From Geobacter sp. (GTDB lineage: Bacteria; Desulfobacterota; Desulfuromonadia; Geobacterales; Geobacteraceae): a DNA stretch of 39,512 nt. Positions 1 through 7,611 of the stretch are shown in pieces. The stretch covers positions 1 to 39,512 of the forward strand of contig JACOUQ010000001.1 in NCBI GenBank assembly GCA_016177775.1, in the 5' to 3' direction. The translations under genes were made by a program, and so were the position numbers. Below the pieces are notes generated by a model that made no database searches, was not told the origin of the DNA, and saw only the letters and a program-made list of their open reading frames with translations. Position 1 is the stretch's first letter. Each line of letters opens with the position of its first letter.

Positions 1-138
1 CGGCTTCCTCCAGACCCCTCCTCGCGGAGACGCCCTTGCCTTCGGCTAGTACTTGGTTTACCCTGTCTCACGACAGTGATTGGATTCTCGTACAGGGGAC
101 TTGCACCCCATAAGTTCACGCCCATGACGGGCGTACAC
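1..138 (-). mobile_element. Group II intron, 5' end (domain I), running off the left edge
   Basis: Read on the minus strand from position 138, the sequence begins GTGTACGCCC. It then has a short hairpin pairing the CGCCC with GGGCG, the motif GGGGTGCAAGTCCCC, and further left GAAGGCAAGGGCG and GGGGTCTGGAGGAAGCC. A GTG(Y)GCGCC start followed by a GTGCAAGTCC-type hairpin is characteristic of the 5' end of bacterial group II introns. Only about 138 nt of domain I is in the window; the maturase gene and the 3' end would lie to the left. The 5' splice boundary is placed at 138/139, directly beside an attC site and antisense to the cassette genes. I recognise the element by pattern and cannot assign its structural class. 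Confidence 0.75.
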
Positions 139-180
139 CAGAACATTCGACCCGTTGAACGGGTCAATTTAGCGTTGGTC
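139..180 (+). other. attC recombination site, left one, with R'' box interrupted by the intron
   Basis: The arm TTCGACCCG (146-154) pairs with CGGGTCAA (160-167) and leaves one unpaired C after the TT. This is the extrahelical base that attC sites carry in L''. A spacer leads to an R'-type core site GTTGGTC (174-180; consensus GTTRRRY), with the exchange point G^TT at 174/175. The R'' half should lie near 133-139 but is replaced by the intron end. The right attC (1878-1943) shows the same extrahelical base, which supports a real site rather than a chance palindrome. Confidence 0.65.
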
Positions 181-221
181 GCTTGAGACATTGTGAAATA
201 AATTGAGGAATGGGGTGGTGT

Positions 222-800
222 ATGTTTATTAATATTTTAACTATTGTTTCTGGACTTATAACAATTATTGGCTTTATTTTCAGCATCTTTGCCACAGATT
301 GGGAAAACAGCACTAAAATGTATGTTTTGATCGGGATAATACCCATGACTACCGTACCTATTATTGCTTACTTTTATAGATTAAGGTCGAAAAAAGTGAG
401 CGGCGAATTTGAATGGCAATGGGCTGGAGAAAATATGATTGGGACAATGGTCATATCTAATGAAAAATCAGATAATAGTTTAGCTGAGATAATAATTAAC
501 AGGGTTAAAAGTAAGCATGATAATGGAAATGCTATATTGGAAAAAAGATGTATTATGGAATCATCATCTGCTGGCAATATACATGGTAATAAAGATGGTT
601 TTAAACTTGAGTTGCCAGTTCGTAAATACATTTACAATGATGATAACAATGTTCATACAACAGAAGCAGTCACTTTAAAAGGAAAACTTTACCCTGTCGA
701 AGCTTACGCTGGAAAAGTACAATATCACTACGCAAAAGGTACAAAAGAAACAGGAGACATGGTAGTAATTAAATATATTTCTGGTATCAGGTTTTATTGA
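222..800 (+). CDS. Cassette-borne hypothetical membrane-anchored protein
   Basis: This protein of about 192 residues is of unknown function. The N-terminus carries two hydrophobic segments (roughly residues 2-24 and 34-54) separated by a short hydrophilic turn. A soluble, lysine- and asparagine-rich domain follows, probably cytosolic. I recognise no catalytic motif. Base composition is markedly AT-rich compared with the GC-rich chromosome from 2.9 kb onward, in keeping with a mobile cassette gene. ATG codons occur at 210 and 222. The purine-rich GAGGA touches the first ATG, so the second is the better-spaced start, but either is possible. It is the first gene of cassette 1, lying about 47 nt after the cassette boundary at 175. 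Confidence 0.6.
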   Translation: MFINILTIVSGLITIIGFIFSIFATDWENSTKMYVLIGIIPMTTVPIIAYFYRLRSKKVSGEFEWQWAGENMIGTMVISNEKSDNSLAEIIINRVKSKHDNGNAILEKRCIMESSSAGNIHGNKDGFKLELPVRKYIYNDDNNVHTTEAVTLKGKLYPVEAYAGKVQYHYAKGTKETGDMVVIKYISGIRFY

Positions 801-848
801 GCTCATTATGCTAAAGCATATTTTCAAATAGGAACAAGGGAGTAAATA

Positions 849-1187
849 ATGACATTTTCAAGCATTATGGCTGTCGTTGCATTTTGGATAATGCAGATCA
901 TTTCGCAATTGTTTTTCAAGTGGGGTAGTACACTCGACTCGCGTTGGCTTTGGGGATTCTTGTGCGGGAATGTATTTGGATTTTCAAGTATCTACTTCCT
1001 TATGATGGTGTACAAAACCATGAATCCTAACATAGCTTTTGGCATCTGCGCAGGTGGTGCTTTTCTATTGGCTCAACTAGCTCTTTCTCTTGTGTTTAAG
1101 TCTGAGGTTTCGATATTGCAATGGGGTGGTGTCGTTGTGATAGTTGTTGGTATGCTATTATTGGCAGCAGGTAAACCCTTAGCGTAA
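849..1187 (+). CDS. Small DMT/EamA- or SMR-like membrane protein
   Basis: The product is 112 residues with four predicted transmembrane helices (about residues 4-22, 31-54, 60-82 and 89-108). The size and four-helix plan match small multidrug-resistance/EamA-half-type transporters. It lacks an obvious EmrE-type glutamate in the first helix, so drug efflux should not be assumed. A ribosome site AAGGGAG lies about 7-9 nt before the ATG. It is the second gene of cassette 1, 48 nt after the preceding gene and in the same orientation, and the cassette attC follows its stop by about 30 nt. Composition is AT-rich like its neighbour. Confidence 0.65.
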   Translation: MTFSSIMAVVAFWIMQIISQLFFKWGSTLDSRWLWGFLCGNVFGFSSIYFLMMVYKTMNPNIAFGICAGGAFLLAQLALSLVFKSEVSILQWGGVVVIVVGMLLLAAGKPLA

Positions 1188-1215
1188 TAGGGGAAACCCT
1201 AGGTGCACTTAGCTG

Positions 1216-1262
1216 GTCCAAGCGCAGCACCGGTGAACCCGGTGTGCTCTCAGCCGTTGAAC
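1216..1262 (+). other. attC-like site, degenerate, end of cassette 1
   Basis: CACCGG (1228-1233) pairs with CCGGTG (1239-1244) around a 5-nt loop, and AG/CT extends the stem with a two-base bulge. CTCAGCC then leads to the core site GTTGAAC (1256-1262), which fits GTTRRRY. The left core GTCCAAG (1216-1222) fits RYYYAAC at six of seven positions. CTCAGCCGTTG is repeated exactly at the next cassette end (1930-1940). This site is weaker than the right-hand one. Confidence 0.5.
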
Positions 1263-1308
1263 GATAAAATCTGATGACAAACGGCACACAAGAGGATATG
1301 ATTGAGAT

Positions 1309-1599
1309 ATGAAGTCAATCAACTGGAACTCAGATAAGAACATGCAACTCAAGGCGGAACGGGGGATATCCTTTGAAGAGGTGCTGGTTGCCGTGTCCCA
1401 GGGAGCGATTCTCGATGTTGTCGAACACTCGAACAAAGATAAATACCCGAATCAGCGCATACTGATTGTCCGCATTCGCGGTTACGCTTTCTTGGTGCCT
1501 TTTGTCGAAACAGATGAAGAGATGTTTCTGAAGACGATTATTCCAAGCCGAAGCGCCACGAAAAGGTATCTACCGGAGGAAAAGAAAGATGAAAACTAA
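1309..1599 (+). CDS. BrnT-like toxin
   Basis: The protein has 96 residues. The N-terminus has the BrnT-like pattern of a short strand with Trp, Asn and Asp followed by Lys-Asn and then 'ERGISFEEV'. The centre is a basic strand region ending in 'TIIPSRSATKRY', close to the C-terminal Arg/Tyr motif of BrnT/DUF4258 ribonuclease toxins. BrnT toxins are RelE-fold mRNA-cleaving enzymes controlled by a partner antitoxin. The downstream gene overlaps by 11 bp and encodes a ribbon-helix-helix-type protein, the expected toxin-first order. Both lie in a single integron cassette, where toxin-antitoxin modules are thought to stabilise arrays. Family assignment is from motif resemblance only. Confidence 0.65.
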   Translation: MKSINWNSDKNMQLKAERGISFEEVLVAVSQGAILDVVEHSNKDKYPNQRILIVRIRGYAFLVPFVETDEEMFLKTIIPSRSATKRYLPEEKKDEN

Positions 1600-1927
1600 A
1601 ATGAAAAGCGAAGACAAAAAATATGAAGAGGAAATTCTTAATTCGTTTGAGAAGGGAGAATGGCAATCGGTCCCTAATTTGAAAGATGAGATCGAACGCT
1701 ATGCATCGAGTGCAGTGGCTACACTTACAAAAGCCAAACGAATTAACATCCGCCTTTCTTCTCGTGACTTAGAGGATATTCAAATGCGGGCAGCAGAGGA
1801 AGGTATGCCATATCAGACTTTGATTGCGAGCATCCTTCATAAGTATGCCAGCGGCCGACTCATCGATACTGCACCGCGTTCAACAAAGCGTTCAACCGGG
1901 CGCGCGAAAAAACTGCGCGCCGGTTAA
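1589..1927 (+). CDS. BrnA/CopG-like antitoxin of the cassette TA pair
   Basis: The protein has 112 residues. The acidic, helical N-terminal half (about 1-45) would bind toxin. A 'KRINIRLSSRDLEDIQMRAAEEGMPYQTLIASILHKYASG' stretch (about 51-90) has the strand-helix-helix layout of ribbon-helix-helix DNA-binding antitoxins. The C-terminus is basic (RSTKRSTGRAKK). A GGAGGAAAAG ribosome site precedes the ATG, inside the end of the toxin gene, so the two are translationally coupled. The last 50 nt of the gene are also the attC site, so its C-terminal residues are encoded by recombination-site sequence. Autoregulation is expected for the family, but no operator is evident. Confidence 0.7.
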   Translation: MKTKMKSEDKKYEEEILNSFEKGEWQSVPNLKDEIERYASSAVATLTKAKRINIRLSSRDLEDIQMRAAEEGMPYQTLIASILHKYASGRLIDTAPRSTKRSTGRAKKLRAG

Positions 1928-1943
1928 CTCTCAGCCGTTGCAA
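1878..1943 (+). other. attC recombination site, end of cassette 2
   Basis: R'' is GTTCAAC (1878-1884). L'' TTCAACCGG (1891-1899) pairs with L' CCGGTTAA (1920-1927), leaving one unpaired C on the top strand, as in classical aadA attC sites. The stem continues through CGCGC/GCGCG. R' begins GTT at 1937. The cassette's own start (TTGAAC at 1257-1262) joined to G1937 recreates GTTGAAC, the exact complement of R''. That is the expected relationship for an excisable cassette spanning 1257-1937. Confidence 0.8.
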
Positions 1944-2516
1944 TGCCTGAGGAGAAAAAAAAGAAAATCGTTCAGGTCATGATTGCCATTCTGCTTTTAT
2001 CGTGCAGTCCAACACTTCGCCAAAACAGCCTCGGAAACGGCGACTGAGTATTTCAACACTCTGCAACAGAAGGACTACGCCCGCACCGCAACCTTTTTCG
2101 ATCCAGCCGCACTCGGCGAGTTCCGGCAGATGATGAGTTTCATGAATGAAATCCCGGAGGAGGGACAGCAGGAGATTTTCACTGCACTCTTCGGCCCCCA
2201 AGCGTCCAGGGAATCGGTCGCCAAATTATCCGACGCAAACTTCTTTGCTTCGTTTTTACGCGCGACCATGGCGCAAACGGAGGCGGTGGGCGGCATAAAT
2301 TTCGGAAAGATGGAAATCCTTGGCGAGGTGAAGGAGGGTAAGGATGTTGCCCATGTCGTTACCCGCAACAAGGTCTCCGTTGGCGAGATCGAGGTGGAAG
2401 CCATGGAGGTTGTTTCCTTCAGGAAAATCGGCAGCGAATGGAAGGCGTTGATGTCGGGAAAAATCAAAGGAATAGCAAGCCAGATCAAGGCCGCTTTACA
2501 GGGGCTCAACGAGTAG
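1943..2516 (+). pseudogene. Lipoprotein gene with apparent frameshift
   Basis: An ATG at 1943 (or 1979) opens a frame encoding a hydrophobic stretch ending in LLLSC, a plausible lipobox. That frame stops at the TGA at 2045. The rest of a conserved-looking globular domain (about 160 residues starting near 'FAKTASETATEYF') lies in the next frame and ends at 2516. Its only upstream start there is a TTG at 1983 that would give no sensible signal peptide. The simplest reading is one lipoprotein of DUF4878/SnoaL-like type split by a single-base indel near 2005-2025. A sequencing error would look the same. It starts 6 nt after the last attC exchange point, so it may be flanking chromosome or a broken cassette. 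Confidence 0.55.
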
Positions 2517-2610
2517 CACTTCGCCTCATCTGACACCGCAAATAACCTACTGAATATGCAATAGTTACGACATCATGACAAAGTATTCTGCAAGAACGGG
2601 GAGCAAACCT

Positions 2611-2892
2611 TCAGGCTGCCGATGTCAGATCAAGCGGCTCAACTTTAGGAAGCGGTTTTTGCGATGCCTGCCATAGATCCCATTTGGCATGATTTACCAG
2701 CCATGATTCAGGAGTGGTTCCGGTCAGAAGGCCCACCTTGATCGCCATTTCGGCGGTCATTGCCGTGTGACCATTCAGCAGACGGGAAAGATGGGGACGC
2801 GACACACCCAAACGTGCCGCCACTTTACCGATACGCATTTCCTCCGGCAGAAATTCACGCAGTATTTCTCCGGGATGTGCGGGATTATGCAT
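2611..2892 (-). CDS. HigA-family antitoxin/XRE regulator, no HigB partner
   Basis: The protein has 93 residues from the ATG at 2892. The family opening 'HNPAHPGEIL' is followed by a helix-turn-helix, 'KVAARLGVSRPHLSRLLNGHTAMTAEMAIKV' (about 19-49). The C-terminal tail has the 'TTPESWLVNHAKWDLWQA' pattern typical of HigA. An upstream in-frame ATG at 2931 is possible, but the family start matches 2892. HigA normally neutralises HigB, a ribosome-dependent mRNA endonuclease encoded just upstream. Here the upstream neighbour is a divergent dehydrogenase gene and no HigB-sized frame is present, so this is an orphan antitoxin or regulator. Confidence 0.8.
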   Translation of the reverse strand: MHNPAHPGEILREFLPEEMRIGKVAARLGVSRPHLSRLLNGHTAMTAEMAIKVGLLTGTTPESWLVNHAKWDLWQASQKPLPKVEPLDLTSAA

Positions 2893-2946
2893 AATCAACA
2901 CACTTGATTTATACGAACTCCCCCTAAACATTTTCAGGAGGTTACC

Positions 2947-3810
2947 ATGCAGAAATTCGGCTTCATCGGGCTGGGCATCATGGGGAGCGCCATGGCGAAA
3001 AACCTGGCGCGGGCCGGGTTCGATGTAACGGTCTGGAACCGCACCCCGGAGAAATGCGCCGAGCTGGCGGCGCTCGGGGCAAAGATAGCGAAAGCACCTC
3101 GCGACGTGGTGCAGGGGTGCCCCATCACCTTTGCCATGCTGGCCGACCCGGCCGCTGCAGAGGCGGTCTGTTTCGGCCCCGACGGGGCGCTGACCGGGAT
3201 TGGCGAAGGCCGCGGCTACGTGGATATGTCCACCGTGGATGCCGGGATTTCCCGCAGGATTGCGGAGGCGGTGACAGCCAAAGGTGGGCGGTTCCTGGAG
3301 GCGCCGGTATCGGGGAGCAGGAAGCCGGCCGAGGACGGGACCCTCATCATCCTGGCAGCCGGCGATCGCTCTCTTTACGAGGAGGCGACTCCGGCTCTCG
3401 AAAAGATGGGGAAGAAGGTCCTCTACCTGGGAGAGGTGGGTAACGGGGCAAACATGAAGTTGGTTGTCAACATGGTCATGGGGGGAATGATGTCCATCTT
3501 CTGCGAGGGGCTCGCCCTAGGGGAGAAGGCCGGGCTTGACCGCTCCGACATTCTGGAGGTGATCGACGCCGGGGCCATGGCAAACCCGATGTTCCGGCTG
3601 AAAGGGGGTCTTATCGACAAGGGGGACTACACTGTCGCCTTCCCGCTGAAGCACATGCAGAAGGACCTGCGGCTCGCCGTGAACCTGGGGGACAATATGA
3701 AGCAGCCTCTCTATTCGGCGGCCATCGCCAATGAGGTATTCAAGAAGGCGAAAGAGCTCGGCTTCGGCGAGGAGGATTTCTCGGCCCTCTTCAAGGCAGT
3801 TCAGGGATGA
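2947..3810 (+). CDS. NADPH-type 3-hydroxyisobutyrate/succinic semialdehyde (glyoxylate) reductase family
   Basis: The protein has 287 residues, the normal length for the beta-hydroxyacid dehydrogenase family. The Rossmann motif GLGIMG is at residues 8-13, and an Asn-Arg-Thr at 31-33 is the kind of signature associated with NADPH preference. The substrate loop 'EAPVSGSRKPAEDGT' follows at 118-132, and the catalytic Lys171 sits in GNGANMKLVVN. A characterised Geobacter sulfurreducens relative reduces succinic semialdehyde and glyoxylate; the same role here is inference. The ribosome site CAGGAGG precedes the ATG closely. Its stop overlaps the start of a small membrane-protein gene (ATGA). Confidence 0.85.
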   Translation: MQKFGFIGLGIMGSAMAKNLARAGFDVTVWNRTPEKCAELAALGAKIAKAPRDVVQGCPITFAMLADPAAAEAVCFGPDGALTGIGEGRGYVDMSTVDAGISRRIAEAVTAKGGRFLEAPVSGSRKPAEDGTLIILAAGDRSLYEEATPALEKMGKKVLYLGEVGNGANMKLVVNMVMGGMMSIFCEGLALGEKAGLDRSDILEVIDAGAMANPMFRLKGGLIDKGDYTVAFPLKHMQKDLRLAVNLGDNMKQPLYSAAIANEVFKKAKELGFGEEDFSALFKAVQG

Positions 3811-3977
3811 AGCGCTTTCTGTCCATGGCGGGTGTGTCGTTCATCATTTCCGCTTTCCTCGATTTACTGTGGCAGACCGGCATGGGAAAGCCCGCCCAGT
3901 GGCTGCGGGACGGCGCAATGTTCGCGGCCGGGGTGGCTTGTCTGTATATTCTCTTCACCCAGCGCAAAAGGCTGTAA
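3807..3977 (+). CDS. Small membrane protein (56 aa)
   Basis: The ATG lies inside the stop of the preceding dehydrogenase gene (ATGA overlap), so translation is probably coupled. The product is MKRFLSMAG... with two hydrophobic segments (about residues 5-21 and 37-51). These are joined by a short loop with WQTGMGKPAQW, and the C-terminus is basic (TQRKRL). It resembles short DUF-type inner-membrane proteins, but I cannot name a family. The function is unknown. It is the last gene before a strong terminator at 4034-4056. Confidence 0.65.
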   Translation: MKRFLSMAGVSFIISAFLDLLWQTGMGKPAQWLRDGAMFAAGVACLYILFTQRKRL

Positions 3978-4033
3978 ATTATCGAAATTTTAGTTGCAAT
4001 TTGCACGTGGAATTGCCATATTAGAAGTTGCCA

Positions 4034-4056
4034 GACGGGCGCAAGCCCGTCTTTTT
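4034..4056 (+). terminator. Rho-independent terminator
   Basis: A perfect 7-bp stem GACGGGC/GCCCGTC closes a GCAA tetraloop and is followed by TTTTT. It ends the dehydrogenase/small-membrane-protein operon. A promoter-like pair TTGCAA (3994) and CATATT (4017) with 17-nt spacing lies just upstream, so it could also attenuate a transcript leading into typA. Confidence 0.85.
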
Positions 4057-4119
4057 ATTTGTGCAGTTCGCGAAAATCATTCGGGCCGTTTTCACGAGGC
4101 CATAAACAGGGAGAAGCAA

Positions 4120-5916
<1,797 letters not shown>

Positions 5917-5920
5917 TTGC

Positions 5921-6000
5921 TGGGACTAGGGACTAGGGACTGGGGAACGGTAAAAGTAATGACTTGTTTCGCAGTTTCCAGTCCCTAGCCTCCAGTCCCC
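5921..6000. repeat. Heptad GGGACTA/G repeat, inverted copies
   Basis: Tandem GGGACTA GGGACTA GGGACTG units at 5921-5946 face CAGTCCC TAGCCTC CAGTCCC at 5977-6000, forming an imperfect hairpin just after typA. The same unit recurs at 25167-25194. It could act as a terminator-like structure, but no T-run follows. Confidence 0.75.
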
Positions 6001-6014
6001 GATCACCGAATTTA

Positions 6015-6043
6015 TTGACTTTCCCCGCCATTTCTTCTAACTT
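6015..6043 (+). promoter_or_regulatory. Sigma70-type promoter for bamD
   Basis: TTGACT (6015-6020), a 17-nt spacer and TAACTT (6038-6043) give a predicted start near 6050, 25 nt before the bamD ATG. Confidence 0.55.
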
Positions 6044-6074
6044 TTAGATGGACATTCATTCAAGGGGAGCATCA

Positions 6075-6815
6075 ATGCGGAAACAATCCTGTCTTTTTCT
6101 TGCCCTCAGCCTCGCCATCCTTGCCGGATGCGCCACCACGGCGCCGATGGCAAAGTCGCCGGATGAATATCTGAAGGAAGGAGATTCGCTCTCCGAGCGG
6201 GGCTTCTACGAGGACGCAGTGAGCCAGTGGCGCAAGGTGAAGGAGTCATACCCCTCGCCGGAGATCGCTGCCCAGGTCGAGCTCAAAATCGCCGATGCCC
6301 AGTTCCGGAACGAGAGCTACATCGAAGCCGCCGCTTCGTACGAAGACTTCCGCAAGCTCCACCCGACCCACGAGAAGGCCCCCTACACCCTCTACCGCCT
6401 CGCCCTCTGCCACTACAAGCAGATTACCGGCATAGACACCGACCAGACACCGGTGAAAAATGCCGTCACCTATTTTGATGCGTTCCTGAAGCAGTATCCG
6501 ACCTCCGACCTTGCCAAGGACGCACAGGAAAAGCTGGACGATTGCCGTCAGAAACAGGTCACTTACGAAGTCTACGTCGGCCGTTTCTATCTGCGTACCG
6601 ACAAGTACGAGGCGGCCATCACCCGCCTGGAAAACGCGCTGAATAATTTCCCGGACGCACCGCTGCACGACGAAACCCTCTACTACCTGGGCACCGCCTA
6701 TATCAAGTCGGGTGACAAGGCCCGCGGCCGCGACACCTTCAACAGGCTCTTCAAGCAATACCAGTTCAGCAAATATGTGGAGAAGGCCAAGAAGGTGATG
6801 GAATCGGACTATTGA
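6075..6815 (+). CDS. bamD: Outer-membrane assembly lipoprotein BamD (YfiO/ComL family)
   Basis: The protein has 246 residues from the ATG at 6075, preceded by AAGGGGAGC. The signal peptide ends in a lipobox, LAILAGC, around residue 20. A series of tetratricopeptide-like helices follows: 'YLKEGDSLSERGFYEDAVSQWRKV', 'LKIADAQFRNESYIEAAASYEDF', 'TLYRLALCHYKQITGIDTDQTPVKNAVTYFDAFL' and more. The central ITGIDTDQTPV insert is typical of BamD. As a periplasm-facing outer-membrane lipoprotein it supports BamA in folding beta-barrel proteins. An OmpH/Skp-like periplasmic chaperone is encoded 3 kb downstream. The next lipoprotein gene overlaps the stop by 3 nt (TTGA). Confidence 0.9.
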   Translation: MRKQSCLFLALSLAILAGCATTAPMAKSPDEYLKEGDSLSERGFYEDAVSQWRKVKESYPSPEIAAQVELKIADAQFRNESYIEAAASYEDFRKLHPTHEKAPYTLYRLALCHYKQITGIDTDQTPVKNAVTYFDAFLKQYPTSDLAKDAQEKLDDCRQKQVTYEVYVGRFYLRTDKYEAAITRLENALNNFPDAPLHDETLYYLGTAYIKSGDKARGRDTFNRLFKQYQFSKYVEKAKKVMESDY

Positions 6816-7219
6816 GCCGGCGCCTCTTCGCCATTCTCGCCCTCCTGATTGCAACCGCCTGCACCGCGACAAACGATACGGAGCAGCGGGCAATAGAAGA
6901 GGTGCTGGCCAAGCGCGCCAATGCCTTAAATCATCGAGACATTTCCCTCTACCTCTCCACAATCTCCCCTGCTTACCACGACAAGGAAAAGGATTTCACC
7001 GCGCTCAAGCGTGAGCTGGAATCCAACTTCCGATCCTTCTCCACCATCAATTACCGCTCCTGGGACCGCAAGGTCAAGATCACCGGCAACCGGGCAACTG
7101 CAACGGGACGTTATGATCTACGGCTTCCTGTCAAGGGTTCGCCCGTAACCCTTTCCGGCCAGGAAGACATTCATTTGATCAGGGATGCCGCCGGCTGGAA
7201 AATCTCGTCCGGCCTTTGA
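6812..7219 (+). CDS. Small lipoprotein with NTF2/SnoaL-like fold
   Basis: The protein has 135 residues, starting at a TTG that overlaps the bamD stop (TTGA), which indicates translational coupling. The signal peptide ends LLIATAC, a lipobox at about residue 17. The mature part has the helix-then-sheet pattern of SnoaL/DUF4440-type proteins: an 'AIEEVLAKRANALNHRDISLYLSTISPAYHD' helix, then strands containing 'YRSWDRKVKITGNRATATGRYDLRL' and 'EDIHLIRDAAGWKISSGL'. The function is unknown. Being in the bamD operon it could serve the envelope, but no catalytic residue stands out. Confidence 0.75.
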   Translation: MSRRLFAILALLIATACTATNDTEQRAIEEVLAKRANALNHRDISLYLSTISPAYHDKEKDFTALKRELESNFRSFSTINYRSWDRKVKITGNRATATGRYDLRLPVKGSPVTLSGQEDIHLIRDAAGWKISSGL

Positions 7220-7310
7220 TAATCATTCCTTCTCCCTTCAAACCCCCAACCAATCCCCGATCCCGGCACCAAGCCTGTTTTTAAGAACAGGGTTTTATAA
7301 GATTTTAATC

Positions 7311-7339
7311 TTGACTTGCAGGTTTTTCAGGAGTAGATT
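7311..7339 (+). promoter_or_regulatory. Upstream promoter (P1) of the CoA-transferase gene
   Basis: TTGACT (7311-7316), a 17-nt spacer and TAGATT (7334-7339) predict a start near 7346, inside the palindrome at 7339-7357. The 390-nt gene-free stretch 7220-7611 holds this promoter, the palindrome, P2 and a half-site; I see no small gene there. Confidence 0.55.
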
Positions 7340-7357
7340 TTGTATACAGTATACAAA
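7339..7357. promoter_or_regulatory. 19-bp palindromic operator candidate
   Basis: TTTGTATAC A GTATACAAA is a perfect 9-bp inverted repeat around a single central base. It sits over the predicted start site of P1, where a bound repressor would block initiation. GTATAC-centred palindromes are typical targets of GntR/HutC-type regulators. Geobacter repressors of acetate metabolism (HgtR is one I recall) are also candidates, but I cannot verify their motif. Confidence 0.7.
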
Positions 7358-7451
7358 GTGTCTCCGAGGCAAAAACAAACCCGCCAGTAGTAGAGTTAAT
7401 AGAATACCTTGCCGGGGAAACATTGATACAAAAAACCGTCTACATTTTGCC

Positions 7452-7506
7452 TTGACTAAAGCAGTTCTATTAAGTAAAATCCAGTTCTACTTTTATCGTA
7501 TACAGT
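7452..7506 (+). promoter_or_regulatory. Downstream promoter (P2) with operator half-site
   Basis: TTGACT (7452-7457), a 17-nt spacer and TAAAAT (7475-7480) form a near-consensus promoter. GTATACAGT at 7498-7506, just past the predicted start, repeats the left half and centre of the upstream palindrome. The untranslated leader would be about 125 nt. Confidence 0.65.
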
Positions 7507-7611
7507 TTATAGCAGTCGCCTACACTACGCAACAGCCTGCCAGCAAACCTTGCCGGAGCTGTTCTGTTGCCAGCTTACCCGTAAACACCAAAACCAAACA
7601 GGAGGAAAGAG

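Noticed and set aside
2893..2946. HigB toxin gene partnered with the HigA-like gene
   Set aside because: No frame of HigB size precedes the antitoxin; only a divergent dehydrogenase gene is present.
7339..7357. Firm assignment of the palindrome to HgtR or a named GntR regulator
   Set aside because: I cannot confirm any published motif from memory, so it is left as a candidate operator.
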